A stretch of DNA of 64,000 nucleotides from Ensifer sp. WSM1721 (lineage in GTDB: Bacteria; Pseudomonadota; Alphaproteobacteria; Rhizobiales; Rhizobiaceae), in the NCBI RefSeq assembly GCF_000513895.2, contig NZ_CP165782.1, positions 1,612,001 through 1,676,000 on the forward strand, given 5' to 3'. The notes below the pieces were generated by a model, which was not told the DNA's origin, did not search any database, and saw nothing but the letters and a program-made list of their open reading frames with translations. A program made the position numbers and the translations under genes. This document shows, one piece after another, positions 9,201 to 16,744 of this stretch (its first letter is position 1; each line of letters starts with the position of its first letter).

Positions 9201-12200
9201 CGGACATCGAGCGGACGCTTTCCGGCAAGGCCGAACACCTGCGCGATGCGCTCAGCGAGACGCATGAGCAGATCCGCTCGACGATCGATGATCGGATCAA
9301 CGCGATCAACCGCGCCGTCGGACAGGGGCGCGAGCATTTGGAAGAACTGCTCTCGGACCAGTCGATGGCGATGGCAACGACGCTCGCGACCAGCGCAAGC
9401 ATGCTGGAGATGTCGCTCGAAGAACGCCAGGCATCGATCGCCGGCGCTATCGATCGCAGCGCAGAGGCGCTCGAAGCCCGCATGCGTTCGACCACGGGCA
9501 ACATAGCCGAACGGCTCGCCGAAACGGCCGATCAGATCAGTCTCGCGGCCGACACGCTCACCAATCGAGTCGACATCTCGATCGGCGGCATCAACAGCCG
9601 CCTCGACGATACCGGTGCACGGGTCGAGTCGAGCCTCGGTTCGCTCGAAGACCGTATCCGTGACAGCGTCGGCACTGTCAGCGTGATCGTCGACGATACC
9701 GGCGCCCGGATCGAGACGACGCTCGGCTCGCTGGGGGATCGCATTCGCGATAGCGTCGGCAGCGTCAACACCATCGTCGACAATGCCGGCCAGCGCATCG
9801 CCGACAGCCTCGGTGAACACGCGGGCGAGATCGATCGGCTCAGCGAGGCGGCGGCGGCTCGGATATCGACCGCCATCGAAACAGGTGCCGGCCGGATCGA
9901 AGAGCGGCTCGGCACGATGGACCGCGCCCTCAACATCGGCCTCGAAAACGTCAATCGGACGATCGAGGGCAAGGCAGCGGCGCTCGTCACCAGCCTCCGT
10001 GGCGCCGTCAGCGATGCCGCCCAGGAGATCGACGCGGAAGCGGCGCGATCGGCCGACGTCCTTTCCAAGGCAGGTGCGGATTTCGCCAATGCGCTTGCCG
10101 TCCGGAATGCCGAGTTCGCGGCCTCGATCGAACAGACCGCATCGGCGACGGCCGCACGCCAGGCTGATCTCGCCCGCTCGGTCGCCGACGCTGCCGACAC
10201 GGCGACGGCCCGCCTCGCTTCGACCCACAGCCGCGTTGCAAGTCACGCCGAGAGCATTCAGCAGAGCCTGAGCGATGCGGAAAAAGCGCTCGATGCGCGC
10301 GGCCAATCGATCCGCAGCGTGCTCGACGAAAGCACCCGGGAACTCAATTCGATGCTTGCCGGCCGCTCAATGGAACTGTCGCGGCTCATCGACGAGCAAG
10401 CACGCCCAGTCATCGAGCAATATGCTGCGACCGGCAAAGAGGCGGCCGAACGGATCGCCGCCCTCACGCAGGAAAGCGCCGATCGGCTGCGTGCAGAAAA
10501 CGCCGCGCTCATCAATGCCATCACCGAACGCACGGGCGAGACGCTCAATGCCATCTCGCTGCGCGCGGAAGAGACGGCCAAGGCCATGAAGATGGTCGAA
10601 AACCGACTGCAATCAACGGCGATGGGCCTGATCGACCAACTTGCCGCGAGCAACTCGGCGATCGCGAACGTCATCGACCAGGCGAGCGGCAATCTGGGCG
10701 ACATGGATCAGCGCCTCGAAGCGACGGCGGCCAGGGTCTCGGAAACTGCACGTCAGGCCTCTGACATGCTCTCCACCTCGACGCGCCTCATCGAGGGCAA
10801 GGTCGACAAGCTGTCGGACATCGCCGGCTCCACTCTCTCGCAGATCGGCGGTATCGTCGGCCGTTTCGAAGATCATTCGAAGGTTCTCGGACAGGCATCG
10901 AACCTCCTCGCAGCCGCCCAGTCGAACCTGGTCAGCACGCTCGAAGAGCGCCAGGATGCACTTCGCACCCTTTCGGTCGGCCTCGTCCAGCGTTCGGAGG
11001 AAATCGAAAAGACCATGCGGGCGCTCGAAGGCTTCGTCGATGGCGCCTTCCAACGCGCCGAGGAACGCTCTGGCCAGGTCGCCGGCAACCTGCGCAGCGG
11101 CATCCAGTCCTCTTTTGCCGATGTCGGCCGCCTGCTGTCGAGCACCGAGCAGCGCGCGGCGGAAGCTGCCGAAGCCATGCGCAACACGCTTGCGACGGCG
11201 GGCGATGAAGCTGCCGCCTCGGTCGAGGGCGTCTTCTCGCGTGCCGAGGAGCGCTCGCGCCAGATCGCCGACACGTTGCGTTCCGGCGTCGAAACCTCCT
11301 TTACGGACGTCAACAAGACGCTTTCGCAAGTCGAAGGACGTGCGCTCAGCGCCTCCGAGGCTCTGCGCCAAGCCGTTGCCAAGGCAGGCGAGGAAGCGGG
11401 CCAGGCGCTCGAGGGAGCTTTGGCCACTGCGGAGGAACGCGCCAAGGAGGCTGCGTCGCGGCTGCGTGGCAGCGTCGGCGCCTCTGTCTCCGATGTCGAG
11501 CGTATGCTCGCGGAGAGCGGCAAGAAGTCGGATGGCGTTGCAACGCAGTTGCGCGAGGCGGTTCGTCAGGCGATCGACGAGGCGATCAGCCGGTTCAGCG
11601 GCGCGACCGACGACATACGTCGCTCGGCAGGCGAGATCCGCAAGGAACTCGACATGACCCGCGACGAGCTGAAGCGCGGCGCCTTCGATCTTCCGGAAGA
11701 AGCCAAGGAGAACGCAGCACTGATGCGTCGTGCCGTCGGCGAGCAAATCAAGGCGCTGCAGGAGCTCTCCGAGATCATCGGCAAGTCTTCGACGCAGCTC
11801 GAGATTGCCCAGCCGGTTCGCCAGCAGGCCGCCCCCGCTGCCGTTGCCCGCGCCGTTCAGCAACCCGTCGCGCCGCAGCAGCCCGCGATCCAGCACCAGC
11901 CCCAGGTCCAGCAGCCGACCCCGACCCAGACGCCCGCCCCGGCGACCGCTTTGCGCGGGAGCCTGGGTATGGAGCAGGCAACGCGCCCGCTGCAGCCAGC
12001 CCGACCGCCGGCTGCGGAGGAACGCGTTGAGGAAGGCGGCGGCTGGATGCGTGATCTGCTGCGCGCCGCTTCGCGCGAGGAAGAGCCTGCAGTTGCCCGG
12101 CCGCGGCCGGCCGAAAGCCAGCCGGTCGCGCGGGCCGGAGACAACCGCAACCCGCGCCATGTCGTCGAATCGCTGAATTCGCTCTCCGTAGACATCGCCC

Positions 12201-12502
12201 GCGCGATCGACCACGACGCTTCAGTGGAACTGTGGCGGCGATATCAGCGCGGCGAACGGGATGTGTTCACGCGGCGTCTGTACACGCTCAAGGGGCAACA
12301 GACATTCGACGAGATCAAGCGGAAGTATGATCGCGAACCGGAGTTCCGCACGGCTGTCGATCGCTACATCGCCGATTTCGAAAAGCTTCTGGCAGATGTC
12401 GCGCGCAACGATCCGGACAAGCGCATCACTCAGACCTATCTGACATCCGATACAGGCAAGGTCTACACGATGCTCGCCCACGCGGCGGGGCGCTTTAGCT
12501 GA
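6233..12502 (+). CDS. rgsE: Growth-pole-ring-like giant membrane-anchored coiled-coil protein (GPR/RgsE family)
   Basis: This is a 2,089-residue protein. Residues 1-110 are acidic and probably disordered. Two membrane segments follow (about 117-139 and 158-182), then about 1,580 residues of Ala/Ser/Leu/Glu-rich coiled coil of apolipoprotein type. A Gln/Pro-rich linker of about 150 residues comes next. A conserved globular end starts near residue 1970 (with ELWRRYQRGERDVFTRRLY). Size and layout match Agrobacterium GPR and S. meliloti RgsE, needed for unipolar growth. The coiled coil holds internal repeats of 109, 29 and 62 residues. I chose ATG 6233, with GAGG nine bases ahead; the GTG at 6218 overlaps that site. 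A terminator follows. The identity is by architecture and memory of the family, not by alignment. Confidence 0.85.
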   Translation: MATKKSNESIDEKAFQALEAALKIDFDDLKSALNDKTSLDEPEEQVSEHAKQATAPDQARAARAPQEAVKPRGGEAPRSLAPETAPKQPPLAPANDDMRRSPAAMLRSLEVRSSRAAIRVAALVSLAWAAAGVAVAHLLYAPEIWQIRSLGDLAAMPGAIGILVGIALPIMLFFSFAIMIARAQELRNAARSMAEVALRLAEPETAAADRVMTVGQAVRREVSAMNEGIERTIARATELEALVHSEVSALERSYSENELRVRTLLQELGLEREAIIGHSEHIRSTIAGAHSKLKDDLELASEDIASRIAVSGEAFASLIDTRAAALSEKSDHALETLGTMLSTRTDALLSGLTTAGVALSNEFDARLDSLSENLTKRGEQLLNQFETRASTLDANTEKLNAALNERARQLNETLIARTRDLNESLSVGQQAITGGLDDMLATLNAALDEKGASFRQSLKSSADDAIMDLDLRGGFFEEKLQTTVGQLATAFDERFHEFASAFDKRANQLDTKLMESLHRINETVSGGSEAIGSALDSSVEKIGSALSDQSLTLATALGATQDFIEETIGGRTTELTNLIGSAHSRIEGVLSEKTGSLMGALTAAQERIENGFGHRADQLANALATSEQRLTEGLDSRTSAFIDGLQSAHQRIEQTLTGSTDEITSAIAASQHRLDNTLSERTAAISTALASGASLIEGAVSGTADRLERVLSDRGQAMSDALSSQADTIDDVLSQRSQAITEALATQTSALDGVLAERAAQIDSTISTRANEMADSLSRHAEDVADNLTFRAMAIAETMTDRVGDIENRLSQGVSEVAENLGGRVSEIAGTLTETSARIAEDLSSRVGKISDALTGTSAEIAEALTARTTEATASLAGKAAEIEQTLSGRAEHLRDTLDKTHSEIRSTLDNRISAINLAVGQGREQLEELLSDQSMAIATTLATSASMLEMSLDERQASIAGVIDRSAQALDALTTRTSEATASLADTAADIERTLSGKAEHLRDALSETHEQIRSTIDDRINAINRAVGQGREHLEELLSDQSMAMATTLATSASMLEMSLEERQASIAGAIDRSAEALEARMRSTTGNIAERLAETADQISLAADTLTNRVDISIGGINSRLDDTGARVESSLGSLEDRIRDSVGTVSVIVDDTGARIETTLGSLGDRIRDSVGSVNTIVDNAGQRIADSLGEHAGEIDRLSEAAAARISTAIETGAGRIEERLGTMDRALNIGLENVNRTIEGKAAALVTSLRGAVSDAAQEIDAEAARSADVLSKAGADFANALAVRNAEFAASIEQTASATAARQADLARSVADAADTATARLASTHSRVASHAESIQQSLSDAEKALDARGQSIRSVLDESTRELNSMLAGRSMELSRLIDEQARPVIEQYAATGKEAAERIAALTQESADRLRAENAALINAITERTGETLNAISLRAEETAKAMKMVENRLQSTAMGLIDQLAASNSAIANVIDQASGNLGDMDQRLEATAARVSETARQASDMLSTSTRLIEGKVDKLSDIAGSTLSQIGGIVGRFEDHSKVLGQASNLLAAAQSNLVSTLEERQDALRTLSVGLVQRSEEIEKTMRALEGFVDGAFQRAEERSGQVAGNLRSGIQSSFADVGRLLSSTEQRAAEAAEAMRNTLATAGDEAAASVEGVFSRAEERSRQIADTLRSGVETSFTDVNKTLSQVEGRALSASEALRQAVAKAGEEAGQALEGALATAEERAKEAASRLRGSVGASVSDVERMLAESGKKSDGVATQLREAVRQAIDEAISRFSGATDDIRRSAGEIRKELDMTRDELKRGAFDLPEEAKENAALMRRAVGEQIKALQELSEIIGKSSTQLEIAQPVRQQAAPAAVARAVQQPVAPQQPAIQHQPQVQQPTPTQTPAPATALRGSLGMEQATRPLQPARPPAAEERVEEGGGWMRDLLRAASREEEPAVARPRPAESQPVARAGDNRNPRHVVESLNSLSVDIARAIDHDASVELWRRYQRGERDVFTRRLYTLKGQQTFDEIKRKYDREPEFRTAVDRYIADFEKLLADVARNDPDKRITQTYLTSDTGKVYTMLAHAAGRFS
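8843..9480 (+). repeat. Tandem 327-bp in-frame duplication inside the giant coiled-coil gene
   Basis: Residues about 871-979 and 980-1085 repeat the same order of segments, for example ATASLA, AEHLRD, VGQGRE, LEELLSDQSMA and TLATSASMLEMSL. The two copies start 327 bases apart (8843 and 9170), exactly 109 codons. The DNA is still visibly similar. Confidence 0.85.
9605..9865 (+). repeat. Three 87-bp in-frame repeats inside the giant coiled-coil gene
   Basis: Units starting at 9605, 9692 and 9779 encode a 29-residue motif beginning Asp-Asp/Asn-Thr/Ala-Gly. The first two share GSL-DRIRDSVG in the middle, and the third is more diverged. Spacing is exactly 87 bases each time. Confidence 0.8.
11048..11535 (+). 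repeat. 186-bp (62-residue) repeat units inside the giant coiled-coil gene
   Basis: Units begin at 11048, 11234 and about 11420, each near a RAEERS or TAEERA segment followed by LRSG/LRGS and a D-V-x-x-x-L stretch. The first two are full length. The third runs about 40 residues before diverging. Confidence 0.75.
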
Positions 12503-12527
12503 TCGCCGATGAGATCGGCGCAGTTGC

Positions 12528-12555
12528 AACGGCCTCGTCGAAAGACGGGGCCGTT
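12528..12555 (+). terminator. Hairpin after the giant coiled-coil gene
   Basis: AACGGCCTCGTC (12528-12539) pairs with GACGGGGCCGTT (12544-12555) around a GAAA tetraloop, with one wobble, followed by CTTGC. It lies 25 bases past the stop. Confidence 0.65.
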
Positions 12556-12654
12556 CTTGCATTCGGATGCATATCGCGGATGCAGCACCGGCCAAGCTGG
12601 GGAGGAACAGTGTGAAGTGGTTTCCGCCTGAATCCGCTGCCGCGAAGCGCCTAC

Positions 12655-12756
12655 TGCATGTTTCCTTAAATCGTACCGGATTTGAGGACAAAAACATGCA
12701 GCAATCAAAGTGCTACAGCGTCCTTTGTGCGTCTGAAAAGACGCACGGCGCTGTAA
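12655..12756 (+). repeat. Structured intergenic repeat, copy 1
   Basis: Two adjoining cruciform-like units make up about 100 bases. The first has GCATGTTT...AAACATGC arms enclosing CCTTAAATC/GATTTGAGG. In the second, TACAGCG (12714-12720) pairs with CGCTGTA (12749-12755) and encloses GTGCGTC/GACGCAC. The same sequence recurs at 30210-30313 and, inverted, at 52830-52945. It resembles rhizobial intergenic mosaic elements in size and layout; the exact family name is not verified. Confidence 0.75.
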
Positions 12757-13081
12757 CGGGTGAAAACCAGGACTATTAGCGGTAATCTGAAAAGCGGAGC
12801 GGCTTGGCCGTGGCGCTGGCGTCTCTCCGGCGGGCCTAATCGAGCGCGTCGCATCGGTTGGAGCCATCTCTTGTTTGATGCATGTCGTTGTCCCGACGGT
12901 TTCGTGCATTTTCGGCGGGGGGCAGTGATTGCATGCGGTCGGAAATCGCACGCGTCCAGCCGGCTTCGGCCGTCGCGTCGTTGAGAGGTGATTGAGCCGC
13001 CCGAACAAATATGACACTGCTGCGCTGCTCTTCGGAACACTTTCCGGCGATCACAGTTCACAGCACGTCAGGAGGCGCGAT
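12757..13081. other. Intergenic stretch without a gene
   Basis: No frame here has a ribosome site and credible composition. Around 12876-12940 the sequence GCATGTCGTTGTCCC, followed by a C/G-rich tail, resembles another widespread rhizobial intergenic motif in degenerate form. The last 20 bases hold the strong AGGAGG site of the next gene. Confidence 0.4.
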
Positions 13082-13504
13082 ATGAAACCCCGATTAAAAG
13101 TCCTGACACTAGCCGTGAACGACCTTGAGAGGTCCCTTGCCTTCTACCGCGACGGCCTCGGGCTGCCGACGAAAGGCATCATCGGCCAAGAGTATGAAGA
13201 CGGCGCTGTCGTCTTCTTCAACATGGGAGATGAGCTGATATTGGCGCTCTTCCCCGCAACGTCGCTCTCCAAGGATGCGGGGATCGCTACCACCGAGACG
13301 CGGCTCGGCGCCGTATCGATCGGCCACGTCGTCAACTCGAAAGAGGAGGTCGATGCGGTCATGACACAGGCGGCAGGCGCTGGCGCCGTCATTACCGAAC
13401 CCGCGCGCGATCGTTTCTGGGGTGGCTATTCCGGCTATTTCCACGACCCGGACGGGCATCTTTGGGAGATCGCCTGGAACCCCGAATGGGTTGTCGAAGA
13501 TTGA
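13082..13504 (+). CDS. VOC (glyoxalase/dioxygenase-fold) family protein
   Basis: The 140-residue protein has paired beta-alpha-beta-beta-beta modules. VNDLERSLAFYRDGLGLPT near the N-terminus and a C-terminal FHDPDGHLWEIAWNPEW are typical of the vicinal oxygen chelate fold. The Glu of LWEIAW is the usual second-module metal ligand. ATG 13082 is set by AGGAGG six bases upstream; the longer frame from 12992 reads through this site. The substrate is unknown. Members include glyoxalases, antibiotic-binding proteins and dioxygenases. It is convergent with petC and has no evident partner. Confidence 0.85.
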   Translation: MKPRLKVLTLAVNDLERSLAFYRDGLGLPTKGIIGQEYEDGAVVFFNMGDELILALFPATSLSKDAGIATTETRLGAVSIGHVVNSKEEVDAVMTQAAGAGAVITEPARDRFWGGYSGYFHDPDGHLWEIAWNPEWVVED

Positions 13505-13581
13505 CAACTCTGCAGCACCGCATCTCACATCCGCCGTACAAAACTCACGACTGCTGCCGCAGGATCCAGGACTGAGCGCAT

Positions 13582-13610
13582 AAAAAAGCCCCGGTCGAAA
13601 CCGAGGCTTT
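13582..13610 (-). terminator. Intrinsic terminator of the petABC operon
   Basis: Read on the minus strand, AAGCCTCGGT and ACCGGGGCTT pair around a TTCG tetraloop and are followed by a run of T. It lies 33 bases past the petC stop. Confidence 0.85.
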
Positions 13611-13642
13611 GTCCGTGAACGGATCGGCGTTGCCGTCTCCGA

Positions 13643-14515
13643 TCAATGTTCCTTGTTCGCGTAGACCGACTTCTTCGTCAGATAGATGAGGCCGGTGAAG
13701 ATGAGCAGGAACACCATGACCATGAACCCGGTGCGCTTGCGATCCTCGAGGTGAGGCTCTGCGGCCCACATCAGGAAGGCCGAGACGTCCTTGGCATATT
13801 GATCGACGGTCTGCGGCGCGCCGTCGTCATAGCTGACCTGCCCGTCGGAGAGCGGCGGCGCCATGGCGAGCGCCGCGGCGGCGGCGAAATACGGATTGTA
13901 ATGCGTACCTTCGGCGACCTCGACACCCTGCGGCGGCTCCTGGTAGCCGGTCAGCAGCGCATGGATGTAGTCCGGGCCGCCTTCCTGATAAGGCCAGAAG
14001 ATGTCGAAGACGAACTGCGGAAAGCCACGCTCGATGCCGCGCGCCTTCGCGATCAGCGAGAAGTCCGGCGGTGCGGCACCATTGTTTGCCGCAGCCGCCG
14101 CTTCCTTGTTCGGGAAGGGCGACGGGAAATAGTCGGACGGAATTGCCTTGCGGGTGAACATTTCCCCATCGGCGTTCGGTCCATCCTGCACTTCATAGTT
14201 CGCCGCGAATGCCTTCACCTGGGCCTCGGAATAGCCGAGGTCCTCGAGCGTGCGGAACGGGACGAGGCTCATCGAATGGCAGGCGGAACAGACCTCGGTG
14301 TAGACCTTGAGGCCGCGCTGCAACTGACCCTTGTCGTAGTGGCCGAACGGGCCGGCAAAGGTCCAATCCTGCTGCTCCGGCTTGTGGATCGGATAATGGG
14401 GCGTGCCGCCTTCGGCGTGCCCCTCGCCGCCCGCCTCATCCTGGGCAATCGCCGCTCCGAGCCCGAGACCGGCAACGACAGCGAGTGACAGAATGCCTGT
14501 AACAAGCTTTTTCAT
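13643..14515 (-). CDS. petC: Cytochrome c1 of the bc1 complex
   Basis: This is the 290-residue heme c subunit of ubiquinol:cytochrome c oxidoreductase, which passes electrons from the Rieske centre to cytochrome c. A Sec signal peptide is followed by the heme motif CSACHS near residue 75 and conserved PPDFSLIAKAR and GPDYIHALLTGY segments. Near the end is a single membrane anchor (MVMVFLLIFTGLIYL). The start is ATG 14515, 32 bases after the petB stop. The same frame stays open back through petB, an artefact of high GC. The apparent 578-residue protein is not real; petC is separate from petB here, not fused as in Bradyrhizobium. Confidence 0.96.
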   Translation of the reverse strand: MKKLVTGILSLAVVAGLGLGAAIAQDEAGGEGHAEGGTPHYPIHKPEQQDWTFAGPFGHYDKGQLQRGLKVYTEVCSACHSMSLVPFRTLEDLGYSEAQVKAFAANYEVQDGPNADGEMFTRKAIPSDYFPSPFPNKEAAAAANNGAAPPDFSLIAKARGIERGFPQFVFDIFWPYQEGGPDYIHALLTGYQEPPQGVEVAEGTHYNPYFAAAAALAMAPPLSDGQVSYDDGAPQTVDQYAKDVSAFLMWAAEPHLEDRKRTGFMVMVFLLIFTGLIYLTKKSVYANKEH

Positions 14516-14547
14516 TGTTGTGAGTTCCTTATCAATCGCTGTTCCGG

Positions 14548-15828
14548 TCAGGCGTGCGCGGTCTTCGGCTGCGCCTTCGCATTCTGTTTCTCCAGCACCG
14601 CTTCGGTGATCGAGTTGGGAATGCGCTTCGGTGTCTCGATCAGACCGAGAAGGGGCATAATCACGAGGAAGAAGCCGAAGTAGTAGAGGGTACCGAGCTG
14701 CGAGAGCACGACATAGACGCCTTCCGCCGGGCGGGAGCCGAGCCAGCCGAGCATGATGGCATTGGCAACGAAGATCCAGAAGAAGAGCTTGTACCACGGA
14801 CGGTACACGGCCGAGCGGACCTTCGAGGTGTCGAGCCAGGGCAGGAAGAACAGGATGATGATCGAGCCGAACATCACCAGAACGCCGCCGAGCTTGGAGT
14901 CGATCGGACCGATGTTGAAGGTGATGGCGCGCAGCATCGCGTAAAACGGCAGGTAGTACCATTCCGGAACGATGTGGGCGGGCGTCTTTAGCGGGTCGGC
15001 CGGGATATAGTTGTCCGGATGGCCGAGGTAGTTCGGCATATAGAAGACGAACCAGGCGTAGACGATAAGGAAGACGGAAACACCGAGCGCATCCTTGAGC
15101 GTCGCATAGGGCGTGAAGGCAACGGTGTCGGTTTTCGACTTCACTTCGACGCCCGTCGGATTGGTCTGGCCGGTAACGTGCAGCGCCCAGATGTGCAGCA
15201 CGACGACGCCGGCGATCATGAAGGGCAGCAGGTAGTGCAGCGAGAAGAAGCGGTTCAGCGTCGGCTGGTCGACGGCGAAGCCGCCGAGCAGGAACTGCTG
15301 GATCCACTCGCCAACCAACGGGAAGGCCGAGAAGAAGCCGGTGATAACGGTCGCGCCCCAGAAGGACATCTGGCCCCAAGGCAGAACGTAGCCCATGAAG
15401 CCCGTCGCCATCATCAAGAGGTAGATGACGACGCCGAGGATCCAGAGGATTTCACGCGGCGCCTTGTAGGAACCGTAGTAGAGGCCGCGGGCGATGTGCA
15501 GGTAGACCGCGATGAAGAAGAAGGACGCGCCGTTGGCGTGCAGGTAGCGCAGAAGCCAGCCGTGGTTCACGTCACGCATGATCTTTTCGACCGAATTGAA
15601 CGCAATGGTCGCTTCTGCCGCGTAGTGCATCGCCAGCACGATACCGGTCAGGATCTGCACGATCAGCATCACCGACAGCATGGCGCCGAAAGTGTAGGCG
15701 TAGTTCAGGTTGCGCGGCACCGGATAGGAGACGAACGAGTCGTGGATCAGGCGCGGCAGCGGAAGACGGGAATCAACCCACTTCTCGATGCCCGTCGTCG
15801 GCGTGTAGGTTGAATGATCAGCACTCAT
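14548..15828 (-). CDS. petB: Cytochrome b of the bc1 complex
   Basis: The 426-residue, eight-helix membrane subunit carries hemes bL and bH and both quinone sites. It shows the paired heme-ligand His residues in helices B and D, and [15 protein letters not shown]. The Qo-site signature [14 protein letters not shown] sits near residue 290. ATG 15828 is preferred. The frame can be extended to a TTG at 15846, but GAGGGGA (15838-15844) is then inside the gene, whereas it is well placed for 15828. The petA stop overlaps this ribosome site, so the two genes are coupled. Confidence 0.97.
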   Translation of the reverse strand: MSADHSTYTPTTGIEKWVDSRLPLPRLIHDSFVSYPVPRNLNYAYTFGAMLSVMLIVQILTGIVLAMHYAAEATIAFNSVEKIMRDVNHGWLLRYLHANGASFFFIAVYLHIARGLYYGSYKAPREILWILGVVIYLLMMATGFMGYVLPWGQMSFWGATVITGFFSAFPLVGEWIQQFLLGGFAVDQPTLNRFFSLHYLLPFMIAGVVVLHIWALHVTGQTNPTGVEVKSKTDTVAFTPYATLKDALGVSVFLIVYAWFVFYMPNYLGHPDNYIPADPLKTPAHIVPEWYYLPFYAMLRAITFNIGPIDSKLGGVLVMFGSIIILFFLPWLDTSKVRSAVYRPWYKLFFWIFVANAIMLGWLGSRPAEGVYVVLSQLGTLYYFGFFLVIMPLLGLIETPKRIPNSITEAVLEKQNAKAQPKTAHA

Positions 15829-15842
15829 TATCAGTAGTCCCC

Positions 15843-16421
15843 TCAACCGATCTTGATAACTGTGTCGGAAACGAACGTGAAGGTCGGCACGGGGAGGTTC
15901 TCCGGCGCCGGGCCCTTGCGGATGCGGCCGGCCGTATCGTAGTGCGAGCCGTGGCAGGGACAGAACCAGCCACCAAAATCACCGGCCTGGCCGAGCGGCA
16001 CGCAGCCGAGATGGGTGCAGGAGCCGATCATCACGATCCAGTTTTCCTTGCCTTCGCCGGCGGAGCGATCGAGGTCGGTCGCCTGCGCATCCGCCTCCAG
16101 ATTGGCATTGCGCGCGACCGGGTCCTTCAGTTCCTCGAGCGGCACGGCTTTCGCATCCTCGACTTCCTTGTCGGTGCGGTTGCGGATGAAGACCGGCTTG
16201 CCGCGCCACTTCGCCGTCAGCGACATGCCGGGCTGCAGGCTCGAAACGTCGACCTCGATCGAAGCGAGCGCGAGCGTCGAAGCATCCGGGCGCATCTGGT
16301 CGATGAACGGCCAAGCCGCTGCACCGGCGCCGACGACGCCGGCCATGCCAGTGGCCAGGTACAAAAAGTCGCGGCGAGTGGGCTCGCCCAGGGTCTCGCT
16401 TGAAGTCTCGTGTTCGCTCAC
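15843..16421 (-). CDS. petA: Rieske iron-sulfur subunit of the bc1 complex
   Basis: The 192-residue subunit takes the first electron from ubiquinol. A twin-arginine signal-anchor ([11 protein letters not shown]) leads into a membrane helix. The [2Fe-2S] loops CTHLGC and CPCHGSHYD near residues 125 and 150 give the two Cys and two His ligands. GTG 16421 is chosen because it gives the usual rhizobial length and GAGAGG lies 11 bases upstream. A TTG at 16427 is the alternative. It is the first gene of petABC, and the export route is Tat by motif. Confidence 0.96.
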   Translation of the reverse strand: MSEHETSSETLGEPTRRDFLYLATGMAGVVGAGAAAWPFIDQMRPDASTLALASIEVDVSSLQPGMSLTAKWRGKPVFIRNRTDKEVEDAKAVPLEELKDPVARNANLEADAQATDLDRSAGEGKENWIVMIGSCTHLGCVPLGQAGDFGGWFCPCHGSHYDTAGRIRKGPAPENLPVPTFTFVSDTVIKIG

Positions 16422-16744
16422 GGCCAAAACATCCTCTCACGCAATAGTGCGGAAACCGCATCCGCCCCCGGCGCGTCTCCTGCCCGTCCCGGGCCAAGGA
16501 AGCACGCCCTAGTCAACGCTGGCACCCTACCCAACCTGTCGAGCAAGCTTCGGATCGGATGTCAGAATCCGGAGAATTCTGCACGCAGATTCCCCATCAA
16601 TCCGGCGCGTTCTATGCTTGATCGCAAATTATGTCCAGCCTTGACAAGGGGTGGCGGGCAGATTGTCGCGGGGGAAAAGCGCGGCCAATTGGCACAAGGG
16701 GTTGGGGCGATCGCGGGGCCCGTCCGGAGGGCTGCCCGGGCGCT
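16422..16744. other. Upstream region of petABC, no gene
   Basis: This 323-base stretch separates the ABC transporter stop from petA on the same strand and should hold the petABC promoter. I could not pick out a convincing -35/-10 pair. An imperfect inverted repeat, GGAATCTG...CAGAATTCTCC on the minus strand, lies near 16567-16595. Confidence 0.4.

Noticed and set aside
8100..10000. Regular repeats that might suggest a CRISPR or minisatellite
   Set aside because: Periods are whole codons inside one long reading frame and encode coiled coil; there are no spacers.
7880..10306. 808-codon open frame antisense to the giant coiled-coil gene (and others at 6503-7786 and 10613-12214)
   Set aside because: These mirror the codon bias of the sense gene, have no ribosome sites and no recognisable domain.
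13643..15379. A 578-residue frame that could suggest a petB-petC fusion or a new protein
   Set aside because: The first half is petB read out of frame; real petC starts at 14515 with its own signal peptide and petB has its own stop at 14548.
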